Assembly: GCF_025960875.1 (NCBI RefSeq)
Contig: NZ_JAODLR010000029.1
Span: 1 to 50,560 of the forward strand
DNA: 50,560 bases
DNA from: Crystallibacter permensis
GTDB taxonomy: Bacteria > Actinomycetota > Actinomycetes > Actinomycetales > Micrococcaceae
Direction of reading: 5' to 3'
The stretch's first letter is position 1; every line of letters begins with the position of its first letter. This document shows positions 1 through 8,237 of the stretch, in pieces. The notes below the pieces were generated by a model that was given only the letters and a program-made list of their open reading frames with translations, was not told the DNA's origin and did no database searches. The translations under genes were made by a program, and so were the position numbers.

Positions 1-59
1 ATCCATACCCACGATTCTTCCAGCCACCGATCCCGGAACCCGGTAATTCACCCGGCGTT

Positions 60-1043
60 TTAAACCACCGGCCGGCTAATGACCCACGCTCCTAGGGACC
101 CGCCGATGCCGGTGATGAGCAGGATCTCGCCGGTGGTGTGGAAGCCTTCACTCATTGCCGTGTCCGTGCCCTTCGAGCCCAGAGTGCGCCGGCAAAGCAC
201 GTAGGCACCGAGCAGGCCGACGAAGAGCGCGAAGTTGGCGTCACCGAGGAAAGTGATGAAGTCGTTGGAGAACCCGAACAGCTCCGCGAAGGCGCCAAAG
301 GCGATCATTACCAGCGGTACGAGAATAGGCAGCAAGCAGACGAACAGCGGGGGAGTCCTGGCGTCCTTTTCGACCAGTTCGGTGGTCTCCAGTTCGACCA
401 TCGCCTTATCGACTTCTTCGTCCTTATCCGGTTTCCAGTAACGGCCACGCAGGAGCCAGCGGAAGATCAAGGTTGTCACGATCGCGGTCAACGGTCCCAG
501 CACGAGGCCGTAGACCAGCCAGAGACCCAATGGAATGTCCATCAGGCCCGCGATGGAGACTGCAGCGAGTCCCGGGATCACGAAGACGTAGCCGGCGAAG
601 ATCCCGGTCCCGAGCGCACCGGCCATATGCGGTAAACCGGTCCGGCCGATAAGGGGCCCGCTCGAGCGGGCCACCGGAGAGGCCAGCACAACCTGCACGT
701 CGACGTAAATCGAGGGGAAGATTGTCGACATCGCCGCGGTCAACGCGTACGGGAGCCGGCGCGCACCGACACCGTTGACGAGCATCGTCACCATCTTCCC
801 GAAGGCGCCGATCGCATGGAGCATCGCCCCGATGAGCACCCCGAAGCCGATGAGCAGGCCAACCTCGCCCATGATTTCCCCGAAACCGGTGGCGATCGCC
901 ACGATCGTCCCCGTGAAACCGACGCCGGTGGCGAGGCCGAGGTAGAGCGAGCCGATGATCAGCGAGATCACCGGGTCGACTTTGACCTTGATGATGAGCA
1001 GGATGATGACGATGATGGCTATCGCGGTGTGAAGGGCAATCAT
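60..1043 (-). CDS. GntP-family permease, C-terminally truncated
   Basis: A hydrophobic membrane protein of the GntP gluconate/organic-acid:H+ symporter family. The N-terminal half has family character, with a run of segments from residue 5 and a conserved membrane stretch around residues 100-160. A charged cytoplasmic loop follows at about 205-230. The family usually has about 440 residues; this frame stops at 327, just after a typical GGSLG segment, with an ISRPVV tail that does not look like GntP. The 59 bp to the window edge show no convincing continuation in any frame. It lies 119 bp downstream of the FAH-family gene on the same strand, so it was probably the transporter of that unit. It may now be inactive. 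Family call is confident; substrate is unknown. Confidence 0.75.
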   Translation of the reverse strand: MIALHTAIAIIVIILLIIKVKVDPVISLIIGSLYLGLATGVGFTGTIVAIATGFGEIMGEVGLLIGFGVLIGAMLHAIGAFGKMVTMLVNGVGARRLPYALTAAMSTIFPSIYVDVQVVLASPVARSSGPLIGRTGLPHMAGALGTGIFAGYVFVIPGLAAVSIAGLMDIPLGLWLVYGLVLGPLTAIVTTLIFRWLLRGRYWKPDKDEEVDKAMVELETTELVEKDARTPPLFVCLLPILVPLVMIAFGAFAELFGFSNDFITFLGDANFALFVGLLGAYVLCRRTLGSKGTDTAMSEGFHTTGEILLITGIGGSLGAWVISRPVV

Positions 1044-1162
1044 GGCCTGCTCCTGCCGTTACGCGGAATGGCGAGGTCTACCCGGCACCGTCGCCAGATA
1101 GGCCCCACACTCTGGCCCTCAGTTCATACGCAGAGGTCGGCAGTGTCAAGGAATCAAACGAG

Positions 1163-2035
1163 TTAGTTCTTCGGGACAACCAACTCGTGCTGGTGCACTT
1201 TGGACTCCTGCTCGCCTAGGATGCCACCGGCAAGCTTTAGGGTGTCGCCCTCCTGCAGGTAGGGGAAGCGTCCGGACATGGCCACGCCCTCGGGGGTGCC
1301 GGTGTTAATGAGATCACCGGGTTCGAGCACCATGTACTGGGACAGCCGGTAAACCAGTTCGACGGCGTCGAAAACCATGTCCGTGGTGGAGTTGTCCTGC
1401 CGTGGATTGCCGTTGACCCAGGTCTGCAGGCGCACGCCGGCATCACCGGCCGCGTGGACTTCCGCCGCAGGGACAAGCCACGGCCCGATGGGTGTGAACG
1501 TGGGGCAGGACTTGCCCAATGTCCACTGCACACCAGAGTGCTCCAGTTGGAACTCGCGCTCCGAGATGTCGTTGGCCAGCACGTAGCCCGCAATGCAGGC
1601 AGCCGCGTCGGCCGGGGATGCGAGGTAGCTGGCGCGCCGGCCAATCACCACACCCAGCTCCACCTCCCAGTCCACCTTTTCCGCGCGGGGCGGGATGACG
1701 ACGTCGTCGTTTGGCCCGATCACCGTGTTGGGGTGCTTGTAGAAGACGATGGGCCGCTCGGGAATGGGGTTGCCGGATTCGGCGGCGTGGCCGGCGTAGT
1801 TCAGTCCGATGCCGAGCACGGCGCCGGGTCGGGCAATCGGCGCGCCGACGCGCAGGCCGGCGGTATCAAAGGGTGCCAAGGCCTCGAGCGGCAGCTCGTC
1901 CAGCCGGTGCGCCCAGCTTTCTAGGAACGCCCCGTCGATATCGGCGGTGACCGGCCGCAGGTCGTACACCTGCCCCTCCGTGGAGACGAAGACGGGTACT
2001 TCCTGTCCGGCTTCGCCGATGCGCATAACTTTCAT
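1163..2035 (-). CDS. Fumarylacetoacetate hydrolase (FAH) family protein
   Basis: A metal-dependent FAH-fold enzyme of the hydrolase/decarboxylase/lyase type acting on 2-oxo or enol acids. The metal-binding pattern is visible: an EVELGVVIG strand with acidic ligands after a DWE segment, then VLANDISERE, and NTGTPEGV near the C-terminus. The ATG at 2035 is chosen over an earlier in-frame ATG because GAAAGGA precedes it at ribosome-binding distance and the protein then begins in family register (MKVMRIG). It lies between the GntR regulator and the GntP permease and probably shares their transcript. FAH proteins beside allantoin genes are often annotated as ureidoglycolate lyase, but the family also includes maleylpyruvate and oxaloacetate enzymes. 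Substrate is therefore unresolved. Confidence 0.85.
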   Translation of the reverse strand: MKVMRIGEAGQEVPVFVSTEGQVYDLRPVTADIDGAFLESWAHRLDELPLEALAPFDTAGLRVGAPIARPGAVLGIGLNYAGHAAESGNPIPERPIVFYKHPNTVIGPNDDVVIPPRAEKVDWEVELGVVIGRRASYLASPADAAACIAGYVLANDISEREFQLEHSGVQWTLGKSCPTFTPIGPWLVPAAEVHAAGDAGVRLQTWVNGNPRQDNSTTDMVFDAVELVYRLSQYMVLEPGDLINTGTPEGVAMSGRFPYLQEGDTLKLAGGILGEQESKVHQHELVVPKN

Positions 2036-2210
2036 GCGGGGGTCCTTTCGCTGTGGTCTGGGATCCGCGCCGGGCAACCGAACCGAGCCGGCATGCCGTC
2101 TGCAAGAAGTGAGCCGCTTACGTCATGTTTCATGATGTGGAAACTAATTCTCGCTACGCGGTAGGGCGACTTTATCCAGCGTCGGGTGGCGCGTCAAGTT
2201 TTCGGGAGCT

Positions 2211-2906
2211 TCAGGGGTTCTGCCGTTGCTGTTCCTGCAGGGCCCTGCGGTAATCGTCGGGGAACTGATCGTGGTACTTCTCAACATGGTGTGCGGACTG
2301 CGCGGCCGCCTGCTCCGGATCGCCGCTGGCAATGGCTGCCCAGAGTTCGCGGTGTTCCTCGATCAGTTCGGGCAGGTCGGTGGCGTAGCGGAGCAGCCAG
2401 TTCATCCGCCCCTGCAAGGGTTCCAGGGCGGTCCGCAGGAAGTCATTGTCCGCAATCCGGGTGATTTCCTGGTGGAACCCGCTGTTGGTGCGGAGGGCTT
2501 CAAGCAGCGAGCCTTTGGCGAGATGGCGTTCGGCGTCGTCCAGGTAGCCCTTCAGGCGGTCCAGGTCTTCAGGGGTTGCGCGGACCGACGCGAGCCTGCA
2601 GGCGAGCACTTCCAGGGAGTGCCGGACGGCAAAGAGGTCTTCGACGTCCTTTTCGCTCAGGCTGCTCACCTCGGCGCCGCGCGCCCCGCGGTCGCTCACG
2701 AGGCCTTCCTGGCGGAGCATCCGCAGTGCCTCGCGGACCGGAAGGCGGGAGACGTGGAACTCGGCGGCGAGGTCGCGTTCCACCAGCGGGGTGCCGGGCA
2801 CATAGCGGCCTTCGAAAATCCTCGAACGGATCGCATCGCGCACAGTATGCCGAAGCGGCTTGTCCTTTTCGGGGGTTCCACCTGTGCGACTCATCGTTTT
2901 CTCCAT
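2211..2906 (-). CDS. GntR-family regulator, FCD subfamily
   Basis: A transcription factor of 231 residues. An N-terminal winged helix (about 18-85, including LVERDLAAEFHVSRLPVREAL) is followed by an all-helical FCD effector domain. The FCD metal or acid ligands are visible as the His in NSGFHQEI, the His in EEHREL and the His pair in SAHHVEK. A GGAG stands 6 nt before the ATG. It is divergent from the NCS1 permease/allantoinase operon and upstream of the FAH/GntP genes, so it is the natural candidate regulator of both arms. Its operator may be the TTGGGATCCCAA palindrome at 2993-3004. The effector is unknown; an allantoin-pathway intermediate would fit the context. Confidence 0.9.
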   Translation of the reverse strand: MEKTMSRTGGTPEKDKPLRHTVRDAIRSRIFEGRYVPGTPLVERDLAAEFHVSRLPVREALRMLRQEGLVSDRGARGAEVSSLSEKDVEDLFAVRHSLEVLACRLASVRATPEDLDRLKGYLDDAERHLAKGSLLEALRTNSGFHQEITRIADNDFLRTALEPLQGRMNWLLRYATDLPELIEEHRELWAAIASGDPEQAAAQSAHHVEKYHDQFPDDYRRALQEQQRQNP

Positions 2907-2978
2907 TCGATCTCCAGAACCACAACGCGGGCCCTAGCGGTTGGGGTGGGAATCCAACCTCCCGACCGCAGAAAAGTC

Positions 2979-3004
2979 TTTGGGATACCGAGTTGGGATC
3001 CCAA
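2979..3004. promoter_or_regulatory. Candidate GntR operator: TTGGGATCCCAA palindrome with a second half-site
   Basis: Positions 2993-3004 are a perfect 12-bp palindrome, TTGGGATCCCAA. An extra TTTGGGAT half-site at 2979-2986 pairs with the ATCCCAAA end. GGTTGG (2939-2944) and CCAACC (2954-2959) form another inverted repeat just beside it. The site is about 90 bp upstream of the GntR start codon in the divergent intergenic region. Short dyads of this size are typical for FCD-type GntR proteins; assignment to this regulator is inferred from position. Confidence 0.45.
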
Positions 3005-3286
3005 AATCATAGTGCTGCCGCTGATCGCGGTCAAACAAATCGTGGGCCTTCCTGCACACACCGAGCGGCGGCCCCGGGGAGCGATCAAGCGAACAGTGAC
3101 GGCGGTCGTCGCCTTCCGTCCGGAGCCCCCTTTTCCGTCGTGCGCACCACCGCTGTGCCCCTAGCCGGCAGCGGGCTCGATCCGCTTCTCGCCTTGAACC
3201 GCGGCCGTTTTGGGCTTTCTTCGCATACCAACGCCGTGATCCCGCGGCAGCCCGTGAATGGGGCATTGACTGAGGCCTCCGGTTCC

Positions 3287-3315
3287 TTGACTGTGATTGG
3301 TGTCACCCCTAATCT
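3287..3315 (+). promoter_or_regulatory. Promoter of the allantoin uptake/degradation operon
   Basis: TTGACT at 3287-3292 and TAATCT at 3310-3315 are separated by 17 bp, a good vegetative sigma-factor promoter, 48 bp before the permease ATG. The spacer contains GGTGTCACC (3299-3307), a 9-bp dyad that could be a repressor site overlapping the promoter. Confidence 0.5.
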
Positions 3316-3363
3316 TATTTCAATTCCTGAAAACTCTTTTCCACATTATGAAAACAGGTAGAA

Positions 3364-4848
3364 ATGACTGCTCTCCAGGACCAGAGGTCAACGTCGACCG
3401 CACTGCCCCTGAGCCCGCGCCTTTACAACAAGGATCTGGCACCCACCAAAAAGGCCGGGCGCCGCTGGACGGCCTACAATATTTTCACGTTGTGGGCCAA
3501 TGACGTCCACAGCCTCGGCAACTACGCCTTCGCCATCGGACTCTTCGCCCTCGGCTTGGGAGCGTGGCAGATCCTGCTGGCATTCCTTGTCGGCGCAGTC
3601 CTGCTCTTCCTGCTCCTGAGCCTCTCGGGCTTCATGGGGGAGAAGACGGGTGTTCCCTTCCCGGTCATGAGCCGCATTGCCTTCGGTATCCACGGCGCCC
3701 AGCTTGCCGCCGTCACCCGTGGCGGGGTGGCCATCGCCTGGTTCGGTGTCCAGACCTACCTGGCCTCCGTGGTCCTGCGGGTGATGCTGACGGCAATGTT
3801 CCCCGGACTGGCACCGCTGGACACCAATAACTTCCTCGGCATGTCCACCCTCGGCTGGATCTCCTTCGTGGCGCTCTGGATCCTGCAGGTCATCATTGTC
3901 AGCTTCGGCATGGAAATGATCCGCAAGTACGAGGCCTTCGCCGGCCCGGTCATCCTCGTCACCATGCTCGCCATCGCGGTCTGGATGTTCATCGAGGCCG
4001 GCGGCTCCATCGCCCTCTCCACCAACGAGAGCCTGACCGGCGGCGAGATGTGGCGGCAGATCTTCGTGGGCGGCGCCCTCTGGATCGCCATCTACGGCAC
4101 GTTCGTTCTGAACTTCTGCGACTTCACCCGCTCGGCCACCAGCAAGAAGGCCATCACCCGCGGCAACTTCGTCGGCATCCCGCTAAACATGCTCTTCTTC
4201 GGCGCCATCGTCGTCGTACTTGCCGGCGCGCAGTTCAAGATCAACGGTCAGATCATCGAGAGCCCGTCCGACATCGTGCAGACCATCCCCAACACCTTCT
4301 TCCTGGTGCTGGCCTGCCTCGCGCTGCTTGTACTCACCGTGGCCGTGAACCTGATGGCCAACTTCGTGGCACCGATCTACATGTTCACCAACCTCTTCCC
4401 GCGCCGCCTGAACTTCCGCTCGGCCGCCATTGTCAGCGCGGTCATCGGCCTGGTCATCCTGCCTTGGAACCTCTACAACAACCCCGTGGTCATCGTGTAC
4501 TTCCTGGGCGGCCTCGGCGCCATCCTCGGCCCGATCTTCGGCGTCATCATGGCGGACTACTGGATCATCCGGAAGGCGCAGATCAACGTCCCGCACCTGT
4601 ACACCGAGGCCGCCACCGGCGAGTACCACTACAAGCACGGCGTCAACCCGCGGGCCATCATCGCCCTGGTTCCGGCCTCCGTCATCGCCATCATCCTGGC
4701 CTTGGCTCCCGCCTTCAGCGCCGTCGCCGGGTTCTCCTGGTTCTTCGGCGCCGGACTGGCCGCGGTGTTCTACCTGATCGTGGCCGACCGCAAGGCACGC
4801 TTCCGCGACGTCGACGGCGAAGCACTCGCCGTGGCCAGCGTTCACTAA
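3364..4848 (+). CDS. NCS1-family nucleobase/allantoin:cation symporter
   Basis: A 494-residue inner-membrane transporter with about 12 hydrophobic segments, of the nucleobase:cation symporter-1 family that includes hydantoin, allantoin, uracil and cytosine permeases. Typical signs are the pre-TM1 segment with SPRLYNKDLAPT, a TM1 region with FTLWANDVHSLGNYAFAIG, the AWFGVQTYL segment of TM3, and the cytoplasmic FPRRLNFRSA loop before TM9. The predicted operon also encodes a hydantoin racemase-type protein and an allantoinase, so allantoin uptake is the likely role, with hydantoins as the alternative. The start follows AGGTAG at short distance. The stop lies 34 bp before the next gene. Confidence 0.88.
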   Translation: MTALQDQRSTSTALPLSPRLYNKDLAPTKKAGRRWTAYNIFTLWANDVHSLGNYAFAIGLFALGLGAWQILLAFLVGAVLLFLLLSLSGFMGEKTGVPFPVMSRIAFGIHGAQLAAVTRGGVAIAWFGVQTYLASVVLRVMLTAMFPGLAPLDTNNFLGMSTLGWISFVALWILQVIIVSFGMEMIRKYEAFAGPVILVTMLAIAVWMFIEAGGSIALSTNESLTGGEMWRQIFVGGALWIAIYGTFVLNFCDFTRSATSKKAITRGNFVGIPLNMLFFGAIVVVLAGAQFKINGQIIESPSDIVQTIPNTFFLVLACLALLVLTVAVNLMANFVAPIYMFTNLFPRRLNFRSAAIVSAVIGLVILPWNLYNNPVVIVYFLGGLGAILGPIFGVIMADYWIIRKAQINVPHLYTEAATGEYHYKHGVNPRAIIALVPASVIAIILALAPAFSAVAGFSWFFGAGLAAVFYLIVADRKARFRDVDGEALAVASVH

Positions 4849-4882
4849 CAACGACCAATCCCTATCCAGCAGGAGAATTACT

Positions 4883-5629
4883 GTGCGCATCCTCGTCGTG
4901 AATGTGAACACCACCGAGTCCATGACCGAAGCCATCGGGCAGCAGGCAGCCGCCGTGGCCTCGCCGGGCACCGAGATCGTCGCGCTGACTCCGCTCTTCG
5001 GCGCGGACTCGGTCGAGGGCAACTATGAAAGCTACCTGGCCGCCATCGCCGTGATGGAAACGGTCCGCAACTACCCGGAACCGTTCGACGCCGTCATCCA
5101 GGCCGGCTACGGCGAACACGGCCGCGAGGGGCTCCAGGAAATCCTGGACGTCCCGGTCGTGGATATCACCGAAGCCGCCGCCAGCACCGCGCAGTTCCTC
5201 GGCCACAAGTACTCCGTGGTGACCACCCTGGACCGCACCGTCCCGCTGATCGAGGACCGGCTCAAGCTGGCCGGACTCGACGCCCGCTGCGCCTCCGTCC
5301 GCGCCAGCGGCATGGCCGTCCTCGATCTGGAAATGGATCCGGACGCGGCCGTCAACGCCATCGTTGCGGAAGCCGCCATCGCCGTCGAGCAGGACAAAGC
5401 CGAAGTCATCTGCCTCGGCTGCGGCGGCATGGCCGGCCTCGCCGAGCGCGTGGTCGAGCGGACCGGCGTGCCCGTTGTCGACGGCGTTGCTGCCGCCGTC
5501 ACAATCGCGGAATCTTTGGTTCGGATGGGACTAACGACGTCGAAAATCCGCACCTATGCGCCCCCGCGGCCTAAAACCTTCAAGAACTGGCCGCTGAGCT
5601 CCGTCCCGGTGCTCGCCGGCCAAGCCTAA
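4883..5629 (+). CDS. Asp/Glu/hydantoin (allantoin) racemase family protein with one catalytic Cys replaced
   Basis: A 248-residue protein of the two-cysteine racemase superfamily, close in layout to hydantoin racemase and allantoin racemase. These invert C5 of the ring so that a stereospecific amidohydrolase can consume both enantiomers. The N-terminus MRILVVNVNTTESMT and the second-half motif CLGCGGMAGL with Cys180 are typical. At the first active-site position, where relatives carry ACFGDPG, this protein has AGYGEHG: Gly75 stands where the first acid/base Cys is expected, and His79 where Pro is expected. The GTG start is supported by AGGAG at 4871-4875. It sits between permease and allantoinase with short gaps, so a role with allantoin is likely. 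Whether it is an active racemase is uncertain. Confidence 0.82.
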   Translation: MRILVVNVNTTESMTEAIGQQAAAVASPGTEIVALTPLFGADSVEGNYESYLAAIAVMETVRNYPEPFDAVIQAGYGEHGREGLQEILDVPVVDITEAAASTAQFLGHKYSVVTTLDRTVPLIEDRLKLAGLDARCASVRASGMAVLDLEMDPDAAVNAIVAEAAIAVEQDKAEVICLGCGGMAGLAERVVERTGVPVVDGVAAAVTIAESLVRMGLTTSKIRTYAPPRPKTFKNWPLSSVPVLAGQA

Positions 5630-5665
5630 TTAGAAACCCACTACTCACAGGATTGCAGAACCACC

Positions 5666-7048
5666 ATGACAGAAACCATCAGCCGTCCCGCCTCCGCACC
5701 CACCGGCACCGCCACTGACTATGACCTGGTCATCCGCGGCAACCGGATCATGACCACCGCCGGCGAAGTCGCCCGCGAAGTCGGCATCCGGGACGGAAAG
5801 ATCGTCGCCATCGAGCCCCTGGGCAACAACTTGGAAGGCGCAGAGGTCATCGAGCTCTCCGCCGAGGAAGTCCTGCTCCCGGGGCTCGTGGACACGCACG
5901 TCCACGTCAACGAGCCCGGCCGCACCGAATGGGAAGGCTTCGCCTCCGCCACCCGTGCAGCTGCCGCCGGCGGCGTCACCACCATCATCGACATGCCGCT
6001 GAACTCCATTCCGCCGACCGTCAACGTGGACGCGCTCGAGCAGAAGCGGGCGGCGGCACGCGAGCAGGCCTTCGTGGACGTCGGCTTCTGGGGCGGCGCC
6101 ATCCCCGGCAACCAGGGCGACCTGCGCGGCCTGCATGATGAGGGCGTCTTCGGCTTCAAGTGCTTCCTGCTCCACTCCGGTGTGGATGAATTCCCGCACC
6201 TGGAAGCGGACGAGATGGAATCGGACATGGCGGTCCTGAAGACCTTCGACTCCATCATGATCGTGCACGCGGAGGACTCGCGCGCCATCGACCGCGCGCC
6301 CACCGCCGAGGGCGACCACTACGACAAGTTCCTCGCCTCCCGCCCCCGCGGTGCCGAGAACGTCGCCATCGCCGAGGTCATCGAACGCGCCCGCTGGACC
6401 GGCGCCCGCGCCCACGTGCTGCACCTGTCCTCCTCGGACGCGCTGCCGATGATTGCTTCTGCAAAGCGCGACGGCGTCCGCATCACCGCCGAGACCTGCC
6501 CGCACTACCTCACGCTCATCGCCGAGGAAATCCCCAACGGCGCCACCGCGTACAAGTGCTGCCCGCCCATCCGCGAGGCCGGCAACCGCGAACTGCTGTG
6601 GGAGGGCCTGCTGGACGGAACGATCGACTGCATCGTCTCGGACCACTCGCCCAGCACGCTGGACCTGAAGGACCTGGAGAACGGTGACTTCGCCGTCGCC
6701 TGGGGCGGTGTCTCCTCGCTCCAGCTCGGCCTGTCGCTGATCTGGACCGAAGCCCGCCGCCGCGGCATCGCCCTGGACAAGGTCATCGACTGGATGTCCA
6801 CCAAGCCGGCCGCGCTTGCAGGACTGAACTCCAAGGGCAAGCTCGCGCTAGGGTACGACGCCGACCTGTCCATCTTCGCGCCGGACGAGTCCTACGTGGT
6901 GGATCCGGCCAAGCTCCACCACAAGAACCCCATCACCGCCTACGCGCAGAAGCCGCTCTCCGGCGTGGTCCGTAAGACCTACCTGCGCGGACAGCAGATC
7001 GACAGCCAGACCCCGGCCGGACAGTTGCTCCGCCGCGGCATGGCCTGA
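5666..7048 (+). CDS. allB: Allantoinase (cyclic amidohydrolase)
   Basis: Hydrolyses allantoin to allantoate in purine-derived nitrogen use. The 460 residues follow the dihydropyrimidinase/allantoinase plan with a binuclear metal site: DTHVHVNEPGRTEWEGF gives His78 and His80, FGFKCF gives the carboxylatable Lys165, HAED gives His201, VLHLSS gives His253 and SDHSP gives Asp326. The NEPGRTEWEG stretch is characteristic of allantoinase rather than of hydantoinase or dihydroorotase. It is the last gene of the permease-racemase-allantoinase unit, 36 bp after the racemase gene and followed by a strong GC hairpin. No allantoate amidohydrolase is adjacent; an M20 enzyme of that superfamily lies far away at 49050-50336. 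Confidence 0.92.
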   Translation: MTETISRPASAPTGTATDYDLVIRGNRIMTTAGEVAREVGIRDGKIVAIEPLGNNLEGAEVIELSAEEVLLPGLVDTHVHVNEPGRTEWEGFASATRAAAAGGVTTIIDMPLNSIPPTVNVDALEQKRAAAREQAFVDVGFWGGAIPGNQGDLRGLHDEGVFGFKCFLLHSGVDEFPHLEADEMESDMAVLKTFDSIMIVHAEDSRAIDRAPTAEGDHYDKFLASRPRGAENVAIAEVIERARWTGARAHVLHLSSSDALPMIASAKRDGVRITAETCPHYLTLIAEEIPNGATAYKCCPPIREAGNRELLWEGLLDGTIDCIVSDHSPSTLDLKDLENGDFAVAWGGVSSLQLGLSLIWTEARRRGIALDKVIDWMSTKPAALAGLNSKGKLALGYDADLSIFAPDESYVVDPAKLHHKNPITAYAQKPLSGVVRKTYLRGQQIDSQTPAGQLLRRGMA

Positions 7049-7058
7049 CCCAACCAAC

Positions 7059-7098
7059 CGGGGCGGCGGCCGCACATCGAAGTGTGGCCGCCGCCCCG
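7059..7098 (+). terminator. GC-rich hairpin after allB
   Basis: A stem of about 16 pairs, with left arm 7059-7076, loop TCGAAG and right arm 7083-7098, interrupted only by a two-base GC bulge. It begins 10 bp after the allB stop. There is no U-tract, so it may be a partial terminator or a transcript-stabilising 3' structure. The small peptide gene at 7123 starts 24 bp beyond it. Confidence 0.6.
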
Positions 7099-7122
7099 AC
7101 ATCACGAAAGGCAGCAAGTCAC

Positions 7123-7233
7123 ATGAGCAGCTCCACGGCGGGTACTCTGATCAACACGTTTGCAGTCGGCGACGACGCTGCGAGCTGTGAAGATTCCGTT
7201 TGCCTCTACTGCAACGGTCCGGAGACGGACTGA
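7123..7233 (+). CDS. Small Cys-rich peptide 1 (CEDSxCLYCNGPETD family)
   Basis: A 36-residue open frame beginning MSSSTAGTLIN and ending CEDSVCLYCNGPETD. A paralogue at 10369-10518 has the same start and an almost identical 15-residue C-terminus. In the C-terminal block the two genes differ in five codons. Four of the differences are silent third-position changes and one is Val/Thr, so the protein and not just the DNA appears to be kept. AAAGG lies 11 nt before the ATG. Three Cys in a Cx3-4CxxC-like arrangement and an acidic tail follow a Ser/Thr-rich N-terminus. This could be a modified-peptide precursor, a signalling peptide, a small metal-binding protein or a leader peptide. No maturation enzyme is adjacent and I do not recognise the family. 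Confidence 0.62.
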   Translation: MSSSTAGTLINTFAVGDDAASCEDSVCLYCNGPETD

Positions 7234-7258
7234 TCCTGCAGTCGCCCCGGTGAAAGGA

Positions 7259-7528
7259 TCAGCGGTCCCCGCGGAGATCGTCGAGTATGTCCTCGCTGCT
7301 TTCATCCAATCGGGTTCTGACGAGCAAAGTGAAGTCCACTGGTGCCGTAGACGCGGCAGGACGAACGGCACCCCCGAGCAGCAACCGTTCAAAGGGTGAG
7401 GACGACGGCGGGATAAGCGTCGCCGCCACCTCACCCTTGATTGTCACGCCGATGATCTCCCCGCTTCTGACGCGCTCAAGGATCTTGCGGCTCTCCTGGC
7501 GAAGCTGACGATGGGAAATGGTAGTCAT
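7259..7528 (-). CDS. Phd/YefM-type antitoxin (no toxin partner visible)
   Basis: About 89 residues. The N-terminal prevent-host-death fold (MTTISHRQLRQESRKILERVRSGEIIGVTIKGEVAATLIP) binds DNA as a dimer. The C-terminal tail ends DILDDLRGDR and would normally wrap a toxin such as a PIN nuclease or RelE-like RNase. A perfect AAGGAGGT stands before tandem ATGs at 7531 and 7528; the second has the better spacing. The expected downstream toxin is missing: only 25 bp separate its stop from that of peptide 1, which is convergent. A second Phd-type gene lies upstream on the same strand. It is either a solitary antitoxin or the residue of a decayed module. Confidence 0.75.
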   Translation of the reverse strand: MTTISHRQLRQESRKILERVRSGEIIGVTIKGEVAATLIPPSSSPFERLLLGGAVRPAASTAPVDFTLLVRTRLDESSEDILDDLRGDR

Positions 7529-7607
7529 CATTGACACCTCCTTCGCTGGCGCCCTGTGCGGGTTGAGCATGGATGAATTTTCGGTCGGTCAGTCGGGGAG
7601 CTGGCGT

Positions 7608-8048
7608 CTAAGGACGCTCAACGTTGATCGGCTCTTCCAGCCAGATCAAATCTCTCCCGTCGGCCCTATACCCATCAGCTACAGCCTCGGCCGTTGCCTT
7701 CCAAGAACTAATCAGGATGACAAGGCGGTCATAGCGGCCGAGGGACGCGCAGCCCCGTGTCGTATCGATGACTTCACTGGCAAACGTCTCCTGATCCTTA
7801 CGATCGAGAAACACTAGCCATGGAAACGGGACATGAAGTCGGGAGACAAAATCACCCTCGCCCAAATGCGCAGCGATCAGGGCCGAGGCAAGGCGCAAGC
7901 CTTTGCGATCTTGCTCGATAGCACTCGCACGGGAGACCAGAAGAGACTCCTTGCCCTGGCGGGTGATGATGACATCTCCCTCGTCGATATGTGCAAGGAC
8001 TTCCTTGGGTCGACGATAAAGGTCTGTAATGGTGGCTGTGACAGTCAT
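7608..8048 (-). CDS. Long Phd-type antitoxin
   Basis: A 146-residue protein with an N-terminal Phd/YefM domain (residues about 3-45: TDLYRRPKEVLAHIDEGDVIITRQGKESLLVS) and a helical extension containing FPWLVFLDRKDQETFASEVIDTT and SSWKATAEAVADG. From memory this matches the long actinobacterial prevent-host-death proteins usually paired with a RelE/ParE or related toxin. The C-terminal DLIWLEEPINVERP looks unusual. The next gene on the strand is another antitoxin, not a toxin, so the locus holds two antitoxin genes and no recognisable toxin. Start is the ATG at 8048. Confidence 0.68.
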   Translation of the reverse strand: MTVTATITDLYRRPKEVLAHIDEGDVIITRQGKESLLVSRASAIEQDRKGLRLASALIAAHLGEGDFVSRLHVPFPWLVFLDRKDQETFASEVIDTTRGCASLGRYDRLVILISSWKATAEAVADGYRADGRDLIWLEEPINVERP

Positions 8049-8237
8049 TGTCGGGCTTCTTTTCCACTGATGACTCTCGTCATGGAATATTGATCTGATT
8101 TGTATCTGACTGAGATTCCCACCTTATGTGACGCGAGCCCGTTAATGAAGGCTCGCGAGTTGAACCTGGGTTTGAAGGAACGTCCTGGTTGGGTCCCGTG
8201 TAGGAGTCCGGTGACTATGTGAGTTTCGTGTCCGAGA

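Noticed and set aside
4183-6646. Long antisense frames opposite the permease, racemase and allB genes
   Set aside because: Low-complexity Asp/Glu/Gly/Arg-rich translations with no family features; third-position GC of the plus-strand genes explains them.
8132-8157. Perfect 8-bp hairpin (CGCGAGCC / GGCTCGCG)
   Set aside because: Not placed after a gene end on either strand and has no U-tract; too little to call a terminator or operator.
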